Of a DNA stretch of 10,370 bases, positions 1 to 7,019 are shown piece after piece. Each line of letters begins with the position of its first letter. Position 1 is the stretch's first letter. Made by a program: the position numbers and the translations under genes. Origin of the DNA: Opitutus sp. GAS368 (GTDB lineage: Bacteria; Verrucomicrobiota; Verrucomicrobiia; Opitutales; Opitutaceae); the NCBI GenBank assembly GCA_945861235.1, contig CAMATV010000086.1, positions 1 to 10,370 of the forward strand, written 5' to 3'. Under the pieces are notes generated by a model, which worked only from the letters and a program-made list of their open reading frames with translations, had not been told where the DNA came from and searched no databases.

Positions 1-881
1 CAGAGGGGGCTGTGGCCTACCGACCACGTGTCGTCGATGAGATGCTTTTTCCACGCGCGCTTTCCGTTTTCCTTCGTCTGCTCCAGCCAAAAAACGCCGT
101 AGTCGTGGCCCATCGCGTAAACCAGATCGGCGTCGCCGTCGCCATCCACGTCGGCGACGATCACGGGAATCGACGCCTGACCGAGCGCAAACTCGGGGTG
201 CCAGATCCACTCGCCTTTCCGGCGATCGACGGGCGCTTCGAGCCAGCCGTTGGGGCCAATGATGTCGCCGCGGCCGTCGCCATTGATGTCGCCGAAGCCG
301 CCGCCGTGGCCGGAGGAGGTCACGGGTAGGTTATGGCGGACCCATTTCGGTTCGGCTTTAGGCGCGGCGGGGAGCAACTCCCACCACGCGGAAAAATTGC
401 CGCCGCGCGGCAGCAGGTCGAGCTGGCCGTCGCCGTCGATGTCGTAGAGCCGGCCCGTCTCCATTGCCCCGGGTTCGGCGATCAGGTGTTTCTTCCATTC
501 GCCGAGACCGGGGCCGGGATGCTCGACCCAGAAGAGGGAACGGCTGCGCCAGTTAACGTTAATCAGATCGGTCCAGCCGTCGCGGTTTACGTCCATCTCG
601 AGGTGCGAGTAGCCGTCCCAGTTCGGTGGTACGCCGAGTTTTTCGACGTTGCGGAGGAAGTGTTGTTTCCACGTCGGCGCTTCATACCAGAACCCGCCGC
701 ACACGATGTCGAGTTTGCCATCGCGGTTGACGTCCATCACGGAGCACGCCTCGAACGTCGAGTCAGCGTTAATGGTGTAGAGGCGGAACGGCAGGTCGGC
801 GGACCAGAGCGGAACGGTGAAGGCGAAAACGAGCGCGCCGGCTAACGCGAAGATCTTCAGCCTAAATTTGAGGCGGGGCAT
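1..881 (-). CDS. Exported FG-GAP/VCBS repeat protein, C-terminus cut by window edge
   Basis: The frame opens at the ATG at 881-879 and runs without a stop to the left edge (293 codons visible), so the protein is partial. Residues 1-28 form a signal peptide: basic n-region (R3, K5, R7, K9), hydrophobic core FALAGALVFAFTVPL, and a WSA cleavage site before D29. Five Asp-rich calcium-type loops follow, starting at residues 50 (DVNRDGKLD), 97 (DVNRDGWTD), 147 (DIDGDGQLD), 198 (DINGDGRGD) and 244 (DVDGDGDAD). The loops are 46-51 residues apart, and several units end in a W-K-x-H-L-like strand (WKQHFL, WKKHLI, WVRHNL, WKKHLI). This is the pattern of FG-GAP/VCBS beta-propeller blades. Such proteins are surface or secreted, often bind carbohydrate or protein, and fold on calcium; no catalytic motif is visible here. 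It has no overlap with the regulator upstream and only a weak Shine-Dalgarno (GGA about 16 bases before ATG). Being a T2SS substrate is possible but only inferred from proximity. Family call is firm, function unknown. Confidence 0.85.
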   Translation of the reverse strand, partial: MPRLKFRLKIFALAGALVFAFTVPLWSADLPFRLYTINADSTFEACSVMDVNRDGKLDIVCGGFWYEAPTWKQHFLRNVEKLGVPPNWDGYSHLEMDVNRDGWTDLINVNWRSRSLFWVEHPGPGLGEWKKHLIAEPGAMETGRLYDIDGDGQLDLLPRGGNFSAWWELLPAAPKAEPKWVRHNLPVTSSGHGGGFGDINGDGRGDIIGPNGWLEAPVDRRKGEWIWHPEFALGQASIPVIVADVDGDGDADLVYAMGHDYGVFWLEQTKENGKRAWKKHLIDDTWSVGHSPL

Positions 882-1049
882 AGACGGGGACGGTAATTCC
901 AGCGGTACGGCGGACAAGCTCAATGCCGAGCGCACGGTTTCCAGTAACGCGGCGTAGCCCGGGGATTTTGCCCATGTCCGGAAAACACGGGCGAGACGCC
1001 CAGACCACCTTTCGGTCCGCTGCACCAGCCTCAACCGGACGAGCGGGGA
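882..1049. other. Intergenic region between the regulator and the repeat-protein gene
   Basis: This is the longest non-coding stretch in the window (168 bases). Reading the minus strand it holds one short GC hairpin with a T-rich tail (described separately) and no convincing sigma-70 or sigma-54 promoter. A TTGAGC hexamer about 19 bases before AATTAC is the best -35/-10 guess for the repeat-protein gene, but both spacing and sequence are poor. I see no small gene or RNA in it. Confidence 0.6.
981..1002 (-). terminator. Weak candidate rho-independent terminator after the response regulator
   Basis: On the minus strand GGGCG-TCT-CGCCC forms a 5-bp GC stem with a 3-base loop, followed by GTGTTTTCC. 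It starts about 50 bases after the stop codon of the NtrC-type regulator (TAA at 1052-1050), the right place to end the operon. The stem is short and the T run is only four bases and interrupted, so termination would be weak. It may be a chance GC hairpin in GC-rich DNA. Confidence 0.35.
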
Positions 1050-2426
1050 TTAGGACTCGCCAGTGCCGACAACGGGATCAACCGCCACGCCTTCGGACCT
1101 TAACCGCTGAAGTTTGTAGGTGAGTGCGCGGCGGCTGATGGCCAACTCCTTCGCGGTCTCGGTCCGGTTGTAGTTGTTTTTCCGCAGCGCATGGAGAATC
1201 GCCTCGCGTTCGATCTGCTCCAGACGCTGCGCCTCGGCGGGTGCGAGCGCAGGCACGGCCACGTGGGCGACAATTCGCGCCGGCAAGTGCTCTGGCAGCA
1301 CGATTTCTCCGCGAGAAAGCAGCGCCGCCCGCTCCATCGCATTGCGCAACTCGCGCACATTGCCCGGCCACCGATAGTTCAGCAAACAGGCCGCGACCGT
1401 CGCAGAGAAGCGTGATTTCTGCCGAGAAAACAGCCCAATGAAATACGTGGCCAACGGAATAATATCTTCCGGGCGCTCACGTAACGGCGGGAGGTGAATC
1501 TCCATTACGTTCAGTCGGTAAAACAGGTCCTCACGAAATTGTCCGGCGGCGATCTGCGCCTCCAAATCGCGGTTGGTGGCTGCGAGGACGCGCGCGTTGG
1601 TGTGAAAATCCCGACCCGAACCAATCCGGTGAAATGAACCATCATGGATCACGCGCAGCAATTTGGCCTGCAGCAGCAACGGCAAGTCACCAATTTCATC
1701 CAGAAAAATCGTCCCGTGGTTGGCCTCTTCGAAGCGTCCAATCCGCTGTTGGATCGCACCAGTGAAGGCACCCTTTTCGTGTCCGAAGAGCTCGCTCTCA
1801 ATGAGGTTTTCCGGAATCGCCGCGCAGTTCACTTTTACGAGCGGCCCGGCGGCCCGCGGGCTCCAGCCGTGGATGACTTCGGCCACGACTTCCTTCCCCA
1901 CCCCGCTTTCACCCGTGATCAACACGCGCGTCTCCGAGGGCGCGATTACGGCGGCGTCACGAAAAACGCCTTGGATCAGCGGACTCGCCGCCACCACTCC
2001 GACGGGAAGGGTGCTCTCCGTTTTACTCGAAAGTGGCGCGACGCCGCGCCGCTCAGTCGCGAGCCGCACGGTCGCGATGAGTTCATCGAGATCGATGGGT
2101 TTGGCCAAATAATTGACCGCCCCGTCGCGCATGGCGGCGACCGCGCTACGGATATCGGCAAACGCCGTCACGAGGAGCACGGGGAGCGTCGGGTGCTTTT
2201 GGCGGACGCGCCGCAAGGTTTCGATCCCGGACATACCCGGCATCCGCACATCGCTAATCATCATCGCGAAGGACGTCGCGAGCAACAGCTCCAGCGCGGC
2301 TTCGCCCGATGCAGCCGATTGCGTGTGGTAGCCTTGCGCGCGCAAAAACGTTTCGAGCAAACTGCGCTGGCCGCGATCGTCGTCGACGATGAGAATGGAG
2401 ACGGCGGCGGACACGTCGGGCTTCAT
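1050..2426 (-). CDS. Sigma-54-dependent NtrC-family response regulator
   Basis: This is a 458-residue phosphorylation-controlled activator of sigma-54 RNA polymerase. The receiver domain (about 10-122) has the acidic pocket D15-D17, phospho-acceptor D59 (in ISDVRMPG), T87 and K109. The AAA+ domain (about 143-385) has Walker A GESGVGKE (172-179), the sigma-54 contact loop GAFTGA (219-224), Walker B GTIFLDEIGDLP (238-249), the FREDLFYRLNV arginine-finger segment (297-307) and the sensor-II motif WPGNVREL (353-360). A Fis-type helix-turn-helix (about 404-443, NRTETAKELAISRRALTYKL) ends the protein. All key residues are intact, so it should be functional. The open frame extends upstream to 2495, but the start at 2426 is chosen because its ATG overlaps the kinase stop (ATGA) and because the preceding residues lie inside the kinase gene and match no receiver domain. 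The cognate kinase is the gene just upstream. Control of the adjacent secretion genes or of their substrates is inferred; no clear -24/-12 promoter was found in the window. Confidence 0.96.
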   Translation of the reverse strand: MKPDVSAAVSILIVDDDRGQRSLLETFLRAQGYHTQSAASGEAALELLLATSFAMMISDVRMPGMSGIETLRRVRQKHPTLPVLLVTAFADIRSAVAAMRDGAVNYLAKPIDLDELIATVRLATERRGVAPLSSKTESTLPVGVVAASPLIQGVFRDAAVIAPSETRVLITGESGVGKEVVAEVIHGWSPRAAGPLVKVNCAAIPENLIESELFGHEKGAFTGAIQQRIGRFEEANHGTIFLDEIGDLPLLLQAKLLRVIHDGSFHRIGSGRDFHTNARVLAATNRDLEAQIAAGQFREDLFYRLNVMEIHLPPLRERPEDIIPLATYFIGLFSRQKSRFSATVAACLLNYRWPGNVRELRNAMERAALLSRGEIVLPEHLPARIVAHVAVPALAPAEAQRLEQIEREAILHALRKNNYNRTETAKELAISRRALTYKLQRLRSEGVAVDPVVGTGES

Positions 2427-3895
2427 GCGGCCGGCCCGGTGAGGATGAGTCGACTGAACCGAAAGAGCGCACCGTGCGGCACGTTCGCATCGCAAGTCAC
2501 CTCCCAGTGGTGCGCGGAGGCGATCTGGTGCACGATTGCGAGCCCAAGTCCGACCCCCTTCGGCCGCATCGTCACGTAGGGTTTGAAAATATTGGCCCTT
2601 TCCGCAACGGCGACGCCCGGGCCGTCATCGCTAATTTCCAAAACCGCCTCGCGGGGGCCGATCGGCGTCAGCTTGATTTCTACACGCCCCCCAGGCGCCA
2701 CGGCTTGCAGCGCATTCAACAGGACGTTGAACAATGCCTGCCTGAGCAACTGCTCATCGGCCTCGACGACCAGCGGAGATTCCAGCGGCACCAAAGTAAT
2801 TTGTTTTTCCTCGATATCCGGCACCAGCGTGCGGGCGACGTCGGCCACCAAGCGACGCACCTCGACGGAGCCCAGATGGGCCTCGCGCGGCTTCGAGTAA
2901 TTGATGAATTCATTCAACTGCACCGTCACGCGATCGGCCTCCTCGATGATGGTCGACGCGTGATCCTTGAGGTTGGCCGAACTGCCGGCCTGCATCGCGA
3001 TCATCTGCGCCAAACCACGAATGAGATTGAGCGGATTGCGCGTCTCGTGCGCCAAACCGGCGGCGGCGAAATTCATCCCCTTGAGATGGGTGTTCATCTC
3101 CCCGGCTTTGACCAGACGGATCTGCAATTCGGAATTCTTCGAGAGATTGCGCCACGCGAGCACCGAGAGCACCGCACCGCCGAGCGCGAGCAAACTGACC
3201 AGCGACCGGAGAAGTAAATCGCTCTGCACGGTCCGGCGCATTTCCGCCGTGGACATGGAAATCACCAGACTGTGGGCGCCCTGTTTTTGAATCACCGCAT
3301 CATAGTCCTCGCGCGACATCCACGAGGGACGACTGAAGAGGGGCCGGGACACCGCGGCACCCGCAGGTTCTGTCGTGGGGGCCGCGCCGGGCTCAGTCGG
3401 CCGCCGCGATGCGGTCGGACGAAAAGGGCGCGTGAGACGTTCATCGGAGACGACGATCGCGGCCGGTGGGCGGACGCCGTCCTCAGTGGCAGCCGCGCCC
3501 AGATCCATCAGATTGAGAATCGTCAGCGATAGCTCACTCCAGAAGACCCCGCGCGCACGGAGCATTTCGGGCGTCAGTTCCACCGCATGGCCGGCGCTCG
3601 CGATCGGTTCACCCGTGGCACCAAGAATCGCAATGGACTCCAATTCCTCCGGGCGAATCAGATCCTGCAGCGCGGACTGTAGGCGTTCCTTCGATACCAC
3701 GATTCCGTTGCGGCGCTGGGAGCGAACCACGACGCCGAGCGTCGACGTAATATCCCGACCACGATTGATCAGCGCCTGGGCGGCGTCACGCTTGAAGCGG
3801 ACGTGTTCCTCAATCTGCCACCCGCAGATCCCCAAACCGCAACCGATCAGGGTGACGGAAACGACGAGATTACGCTTTGCAGACGGCCAAATCAT
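2423..3895 (-). CDS. Membrane sensor histidine kinase, partner of the NtrC-type regulator
   Basis: This 490-residue inner-membrane kinase should autophosphorylate on histidine and pass the phosphate to the downstream regulator. One membrane segment lies at about residues 9-26 and a second at about 229-248, enclosing a periplasmic sensor of about 200 residues that I cannot assign to a named domain. A Pro/Ala/Thr/Arg-rich, probably disordered stretch lies at 157-190. The HisKA dimerisation helix carries the H-box LAHETRNPLN with H283. The HATPase_c domain (about 375-485) has the N-box around N394 (FNVLLNALQAV), the G1 box DDGPG (423-427), an F-box-like IFKPYVT (436-442) and the G2 box GVGLGLAIV (447-455). 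No HAMP or PAS domain is seen between membrane and H-box, only a short helical linker. The architecture resembles the NtrB/ZraS/AtoS-type kinases that partner sigma-54 activators. The gene follows the secretin gene after 52 bases and its TGA overlaps the regulator ATG, so kinase and regulator are translationally coupled. No good Shine-Dalgarno precedes ATG 3895. Confidence 0.95.
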   Translation of the reverse strand: MIWPSAKRNLVVSVTLIGCGLGICGWQIEEHVRFKRDAAQALINRGRDITSTLGVVVRSQRRNGIVVSKERLQSALQDLIRPEELESIAILGATGEPIASAGHAVELTPEMLRARGVFWSELSLTILNLMDLGAAATEDGVRPPAAIVVSDERLTRPFRPTASRRPTEPGAAPTTEPAGAAVSRPLFSRPSWMSREDYDAVIQKQGAHSLVISMSTAEMRRTVQSDLLLRSLVSLLALGGAVLSVLAWRNLSKNSELQIRLVKAGEMNTHLKGMNFAAAGLAHETRNPLNLIRGLAQMIAMQAGSSANLKDHASTIIEEADRVTVQLNEFINYSKPREAHLGSVEVRRLVADVARTLVPDIEEKQITLVPLESPLVVEADEQLLRQALFNVLLNALQAVAPGGRVEIKLTPIGPREAVLEISDDGPGVAVAERANIFKPYVTMRPKGVGLGLAIVHQIASAHHWEVTCDANVPHGALFRFSRLILTGPAA

Positions 3896-3900
3896 AGGGG

Positions 3901-3929
3901 GCGTGGATACACTCAGCCCCAGACCACGC
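3901..3929. repeat. Inverted repeat in the gap before the kinase gene
   Basis: GCGTGG (3901-3906) and CCACGC (3924-3929) are a perfect 6-bp inverted repeat separated by 17 bases. It sits in the 52-base gap between the secretin stop and the kinase ATG. In the transcript it would fold just upstream of the kinase start, where no usable Shine-Dalgarno is seen, so it could damp kinase translation or be a protein-binding site. There is no T run, so it is not an intrinsic terminator. Chance occurrence in GC-rich DNA is plausible. Confidence 0.3.
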
Positions 3930-3947
3930 GCCGTTCCAAGCCCGCAA

Positions 3948-5102
3948 TCAGGGGTTGCCGATGAATTTCTTCATTTCCTCTTTTTCGAAAGTTTTCGGCG
4001 CCAGCTCTAGTTTCGAGCGTTCGTCCTTGGCTATGCCCGACAAATCGTTGGGGTCCATCACCACGTGCGGCGTGAGGAAAATCAGCAATTCCGTCTTCTG
4101 GTTCTTTTTAATGTTTCGTTTGAACGCATAACCCAGCAGCGGGATATCGCCGAGGATCGGTACCTTGTTTTCCTGATCGATCACCTGCGTGGAAATCAGA
4201 CCGCCGATGACGACGGTTTGGTCGCTCGGGGTCACGACGACGGTGTCGGCGGAGCGCTTGTCGATCACCGGAGAATTAACACCCGTCGAGATCGGGACGG
4301 TGGTCGCACTCAGCGAGGAGATTTCCGGCGAGACGATCATCTCCACCAAGCCGGCCTGCGTGATAAACGGCGTCACGCGTAAAATGATACCGACATCCTG
4401 GTAGGAGACGGTGTTGATCGTCGTGTTATTAGTGTCGCTGACGCGCGAATTGGTAATGAGGGGAATCGACTGACCGACGAGAATCGTCGCCTGCTGGCTG
4501 CTCCGCGTGAGAATTGAAGGCCGGGATAGAATTTCGGTCTTATTAACGGACGAAAGCGCGTGGATCGTCGCATTCACATTTCCGCCCAGAATTTTGTAGA
4601 ACGCACCGTAAGACGTGGGATCGGTCAGTGCGCCGGCGACACCGAACTTGGTGAGGGCGTTGCCTTCGGGGTTGTTCTTAACGGCGAGCCGACCCTCGAA
4701 TGAAGCCTCCGCTCCGAGGTCGAGCCCCTTGTCATGCGTGACTTGGAGGAAGACCACATTGATCAGCACTTGGGGCTTCGGTTTATCGAGGCTCGCGATG
4801 ATGGTCTTGATGTTTTCGTTGGTCTCGTCGTCGGTCACCACGATCAGGCGGCGCGACTCCAAGTCGCTCGTGATCGTCGCATCGCCGACCATGGTCGAGT
4901 TGTTATATTGACGGCTGGACGCGCCACCGCTGCCCCCGCCACCACCACCGCCGGTGCCTCCGGTTCCCGTGGCCCGGGTCGGAGTCGTCGGGCCGCGAGT
5001 GGGCGTCTGCGTGGGGCGGGTTTGGGCCAGAAGATCGGCAGCGAGGAACAGAGAAAGTCCGATCGTGAGCCACGAGCGAATGGAAAAACGAGATGGATTC
5101 AT
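3948..5102 (-). CDS. gspD (C-terminal part): Secretin C-terminal half: half N3 domain plus outer-membrane secretin domain
   Basis: The 384-residue product should form the outer-membrane pore of the T2SS. A Sec signal peptide occupies residues 1-26 or so (R5, R9, then WLTIGLSLFLAADLLA). A Thr/Pro-rich then Gly-rich linker follows (28-62, including seven consecutive Gly). Residues 70-108 read as the SECOND half (beta-beta-alpha) of a NolW/N3 domain: ATITSDLESRRLIVVTDD then IIASLDKP. The secretin domain spans about 110-348, with hallmark segments VGQSIPLI (209-216), SYQDVGIILRVTP (233-245), VVIGGLI (297-303) and VPILGDIPLLGYAF (314-327). Canonical GspD/PilQ proteins carry N0-N1-N2-N3 before this domain in one chain of roughly 600-700 residues; here these are in the adjacent gene upstream. 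The C-terminal tail (349-384) is short and charged and could be the pilotin-binding S segment. AAGG lies 7 bases before the ATG at 5102. The 37-base gap to the upstream gene and the separate signal peptide mark this as an independent gene, not a frameshifted remnant. Confidence 0.93.
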   Translation of the reverse strand: MNPSRFSIRSWLTIGLSLFLAADLLAQTRPTQTPTRGPTTPTRATGTGGTGGGGGGGSGGASSRQYNNSTMVGDATITSDLESRRLIVVTDDETNENIKTIIASLDKPKPQVLINVVFLQVTHDKGLDLGAEASFEGRLAVKNNPEGNALTKFGVAGALTDPTSYGAFYKILGGNVNATIHALSSVNKTEILSRPSILTRSSQQATILVGQSIPLITNSRVSDTNNTTINTVSYQDVGIILRVTPFITQAGLVEMIVSPEISSLSATTVPISTGVNSPVIDKRSADTVVVTPSDQTVVIGGLISTQVIDQENKVPILGDIPLLGYAFKRNIKKNQKTELLIFLTPHVVMDPNDLSGIAKDERSKLELAPKTFEKEEMKKFIGNP

Positions 5103-5139
5103 AGGAATGCCTTAGAAGGAAAATGCGCGACGGAGTAGG

Positions 5140-6354
5140 TTAGCGACGTCCACTCGTGGAGAGCGTGTTGTTCGTGGACGTGGTCTGGCTGTTGTTGGCC
5201 GCCCGGGTGGCGAGCGGATCGGTCTGCGTGGACGTCGTCGCGCGCGAGTTGCTCGATTGGAAAAGATTCTTGAGGACGGTTTCGACCTGCTTCACGTCGG
5301 CATTCTCCATCGTGTAGACGAACACCTTTTGTTTGCGGGCCGTACTGGCATCCAATTGCGCGATGATTTCGCCAATTTCCGGCATCGCGTCTTTGCTGGC
5401 CGTCACAATCACCGAGTAGGTGCGGGCATCGGCAATCGCGACCACTGGCGTCGAGCGCGACGTCGAGGCGGCGCCACCTCCGGTGCGACCCCCACCTCCG
5501 CTGGTGCGACTACCGCCACCCGTGGTACCGCCCCGCCCACCAAAGCCCGGAAATCCGGGAAAGCCACCGGGAAAGCCACCGGAGGCTCCACCGCGGCCGG
5601 CATTCGCGCCTTGGCCCTGACTAGGACTCGAAAAAATATTCGTGATCAGCTGAGCCATTTCCACCGGGTCCGCGTTCTTTAGCTGGAACATTTTCATGGT
5701 GGACACGGTGTCGGCCGAGGTGTCCAGGGCGGACACGATTTCCACGATGTGGCGGATGTTGATATTGGTGTCGGTGACGACGAGGGAATTGCTGTCCTGA
5801 TTCGCGGTGAGCGTGGCGGAACCAGGGATCAGCGTCGCCAGATCGCGCGCGGCCTGGGTGGCATCGATCCGGCGCAACGGGATGATCTGCATGACGAGCT
5901 CCGCGTTCATCGGAATCTCCTGCGGATCATTGCCGGTGCGGATCAGAATGTTTTTCTTCTTCGCTTCGTCCTTGGAGCTGACGATCAGGCTGCGGCCCTG
6001 CACGCTGGCGCTGTAGCCGTTTTTATTGAGTGCTTGGTTGAGCAACTGCACGGCCTCCTCGCGCGTGACCGGCTGCGAGCTCCACATATCCACGGTGCCG
6101 CGGACGGGTGTTTCGAGGACGATAATGAAACCGGCGGCGTCGCTCATGTAGTTGAGCACCGTCTCGAGCGGGGCGCCGCGGAAATTGAAGCGCAGCTCGC
6201 CTGGTTTGGACGCGGGGCGCGCTGCCGATGGCAGGACGCTGGTATCCGGCGCAGCGGCCTTCACGGGCGCGGGCGGAGCAGTTTGGGCGGAGGCGGCAGC
6301 AGCGAGCGCGGCGAAACCGAACCAGAGGGACGGGGTGAGCAGGGTGGTCTTCAT
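5140..6354 (-). CDS. gspD (N-terminal part): Secretin N-terminal half: periplasmic N0, N1, N2 and half N3 domains
   Basis: This 404-residue periplasmic protein corresponds to the N-terminal part of a T2SS/T4P secretin but has no secretin domain. The signal peptide is about residues 1-23 (LAAAASA before Q24). After a Pro/Ala-rich linker come N0 (about 53-127, LRFNFRGAPLETVLNYMSD to SLIVSS), N1 (about 152-211, LVMQIIPLRRIDATQAARDL to IVSALD) and N2 (about 218-336, MKMFQLKNADPVEMAQLI to EIIAQLD). N2 is interrupted by a Gly/Ser/Phe/Pro-rich insert of about 50 residues (248-300). From 342 the chain begins a third NolW repeat (KVFVYTMENADVKQVETVLKNLF) but stops after its first helix. It ends in a Ser/Thr/Asn-rich tail and TAA. 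The N domains form the periplasmic vestibule that contacts the PilP/GspC-type protein and the substrate. The ATG at 6354 overlaps the stop of the upstream gene (ATGA), so it is translationally coupled to it. The partner carrying the missing half of N3 is the next gene downstream. Confidence 0.92.
   Translation of the reverse strand: MKTTLLTPSLWFGFAALAAAASAQTAPPAPVKAAAPDTSVLPSAARPASKPGELRFNFRGAPLETVLNYMSDAAGFIIVLETPVRGTVDMWSSQPVTREEAVQLLNQALNKNGYSASVQGRSLIVSSKDEAKKKNILIRTGNDPQEIPMNAELVMQIIPLRRIDATQAARDLATLIPGSATLTANQDSNSLVVTDTNINIRHIVEIVSALDTSADTVSTMKMFQLKNADPVEMAQLITNIFSSPSQGQGANAGRGGASGGFPGGFPGFPGFGGRGGTTGGGSRTSGGGGRTGGGAASTSRSTPVVAIADARTYSVIVTASKDAMPEIGEIIAQLDASTARKQKVFVYTMENADVKQVETVLKNLFQSSNSRATTSTQTDPLATRAANNSQTTSTNNTLSTSGRR
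5455..5613 (-). repeat. Gly-rich low-complexity insert in the N2 domain, with a tandem 12-mer
   Basis: This DNA encodes residues 248-300 of the secretin N-terminal half, composed mainly of Gly, Ser, Arg, Thr, Phe and Pro. Within it GGGAAAGCCACC occurs twice in perfect tandem at 5557-5580 (plus strand), encoding a GGFP-type repeat. It lies in the loop between the first helix and second strand of the N2 NolW fold, where secretins commonly tolerate flexible inserts. Replication slippage could change its length between strains. Confidence 0.7.
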
Positions 6355-7019
6355 AGTTTCAATTGTTGTTGGCGTTTCTCCATCAGGCGGCGGAGTGCTT
6401 CAGAGGCATCGGCAGGAATGGCGAGGGGCGCACCCAGGCCCGGATTGGCGGCGGCTTCGGCGGCGCGCGCTTCACTGCGCACGATATCGACCCCGATCAC
6501 CGACCACTCCCCACCGTCGGGGCGGCGCAGTTGTTGGCCGATTCTCAGCGTGAGTGGCTTGGCGTCACGTTCGAGTTCAACCTGATCCGCCGTGATTCCT
6601 TTGACCGTAAATTTCCCGAGCGCGCCGCCTTCGTTGAGGGCCTTGCGGTAGACGGTATCCGGGCTGTCGAAGAAGGCGAAGAGGCCTTTCTCATACTGCA
6701 TGGTGCCGACAAAGGAGATGACCTCGGTGCGGGGCGGCGGCGTCTCCGAAGAGCGGCTACGGCCCACGCGATTCGGATTAAAGATATTCCGGTCACCGAT
6801 GAGCCGATACGTATCAAAGGTGGGCCCCGTGGGCGTCGCGACCCGCGCACGGTCGGCGCTTTTGGACGACGGCGCGGTCTTGGTCGGAGACTTCGCGGCC
6901 GGTTTCGGCTCCGCAACCGCAGGCTTGGCGGGCGCTGGTGACACCTCGGCGGCAAAGCCGACTCCGCAAGCGAGCGCCAAGGCGAGCGCGAGCACCCTGA
7001 GAGAATGAAGCGTGTTCAT
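6351..7019 (-). CDS. PilP/GspC-like periplasmic secretin-interacting protein
   Basis: This 222-residue protein starts with a signal sequence (about 1-24: R8, core VLALALALACGVGF, then AAE). A Pro/Ala/Lys-rich linker (27-56) suited to crossing the periplasm follows. The core (about 68-182) contains DRNIFNPNR (76-84), then FVGTMQYEKGLFAFF (103-117), a pattern recalling the DPF motif and homology-region beta fold of PilP and GspC. Later strands are TVKGITADQVELE (138-150) and LTLRIGQQL (156-164). PilP and GspC HR domains bind the N0 domain of the secretin and link the inner-membrane platform to the outer-membrane pore. Position between gspM and the secretin is where pilP sits in pilMNOPQ. No PDZ domain is present. 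A charged helical tail (181-222) ends the chain. C18 lies in ALAC, a poor match to a lipobox, so lipoprotein anchoring as in PilP is possible but not secure. Both ends overlap neighbours by ATGA. Sequence identity to known families is low, so the call rests on motif and context. Confidence 0.72.
   Translation of the reverse strand: MNTLHSLRVLALALALACGVGFAAEVSPAPAKPAVAEPKPAAKSPTKTAPSSKSADRARVATPTGPTFDTYRLIGDRNIFNPNRVGRSRSSETPPPRTEVISFVGTMQYEKGLFAFFDSPDTVYRKALNEGGALGKFTVKGITADQVELERDAKPLTLRIGQQLRRPDGGEWSVIGVDIVRSEARAAEAAANPGLGAPLAIPADASEALRRLMEKRQQQLKL

Noticed and set aside
882..1049. Sigma-54 (-24/-12) promoter for the repeat-protein gene
   Set aside because: I looked for GG-N10-GC with the TGGCAC/TTGC context on the minus strand and found no acceptable match.
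1644..2579. 311-residue open frame on the plus strand opposite the NtrC-type regulator
   Set aside because: It mirrors the conserved AAA+ and receiver coding sequence, has no domain of its own and crosses the regulator/kinase junction.
5103..5142. Frameshift or sequencing error explaining the two secretin genes
   Set aside because: The downstream gene has a complete signal peptide, a linker and a Shine-Dalgarno. The frames differ and the upstream gene ends in an in-frame TAA after a low-complexity tail, so a single indel would not restore a normal secretin.
5749..6585. 278-residue open frame on the plus strand opposite the secretin N-half and PilP-like gene
   Set aside because: Low-quality composition, spans two real genes on the other strand, and shows no start signal; antisense shadow.
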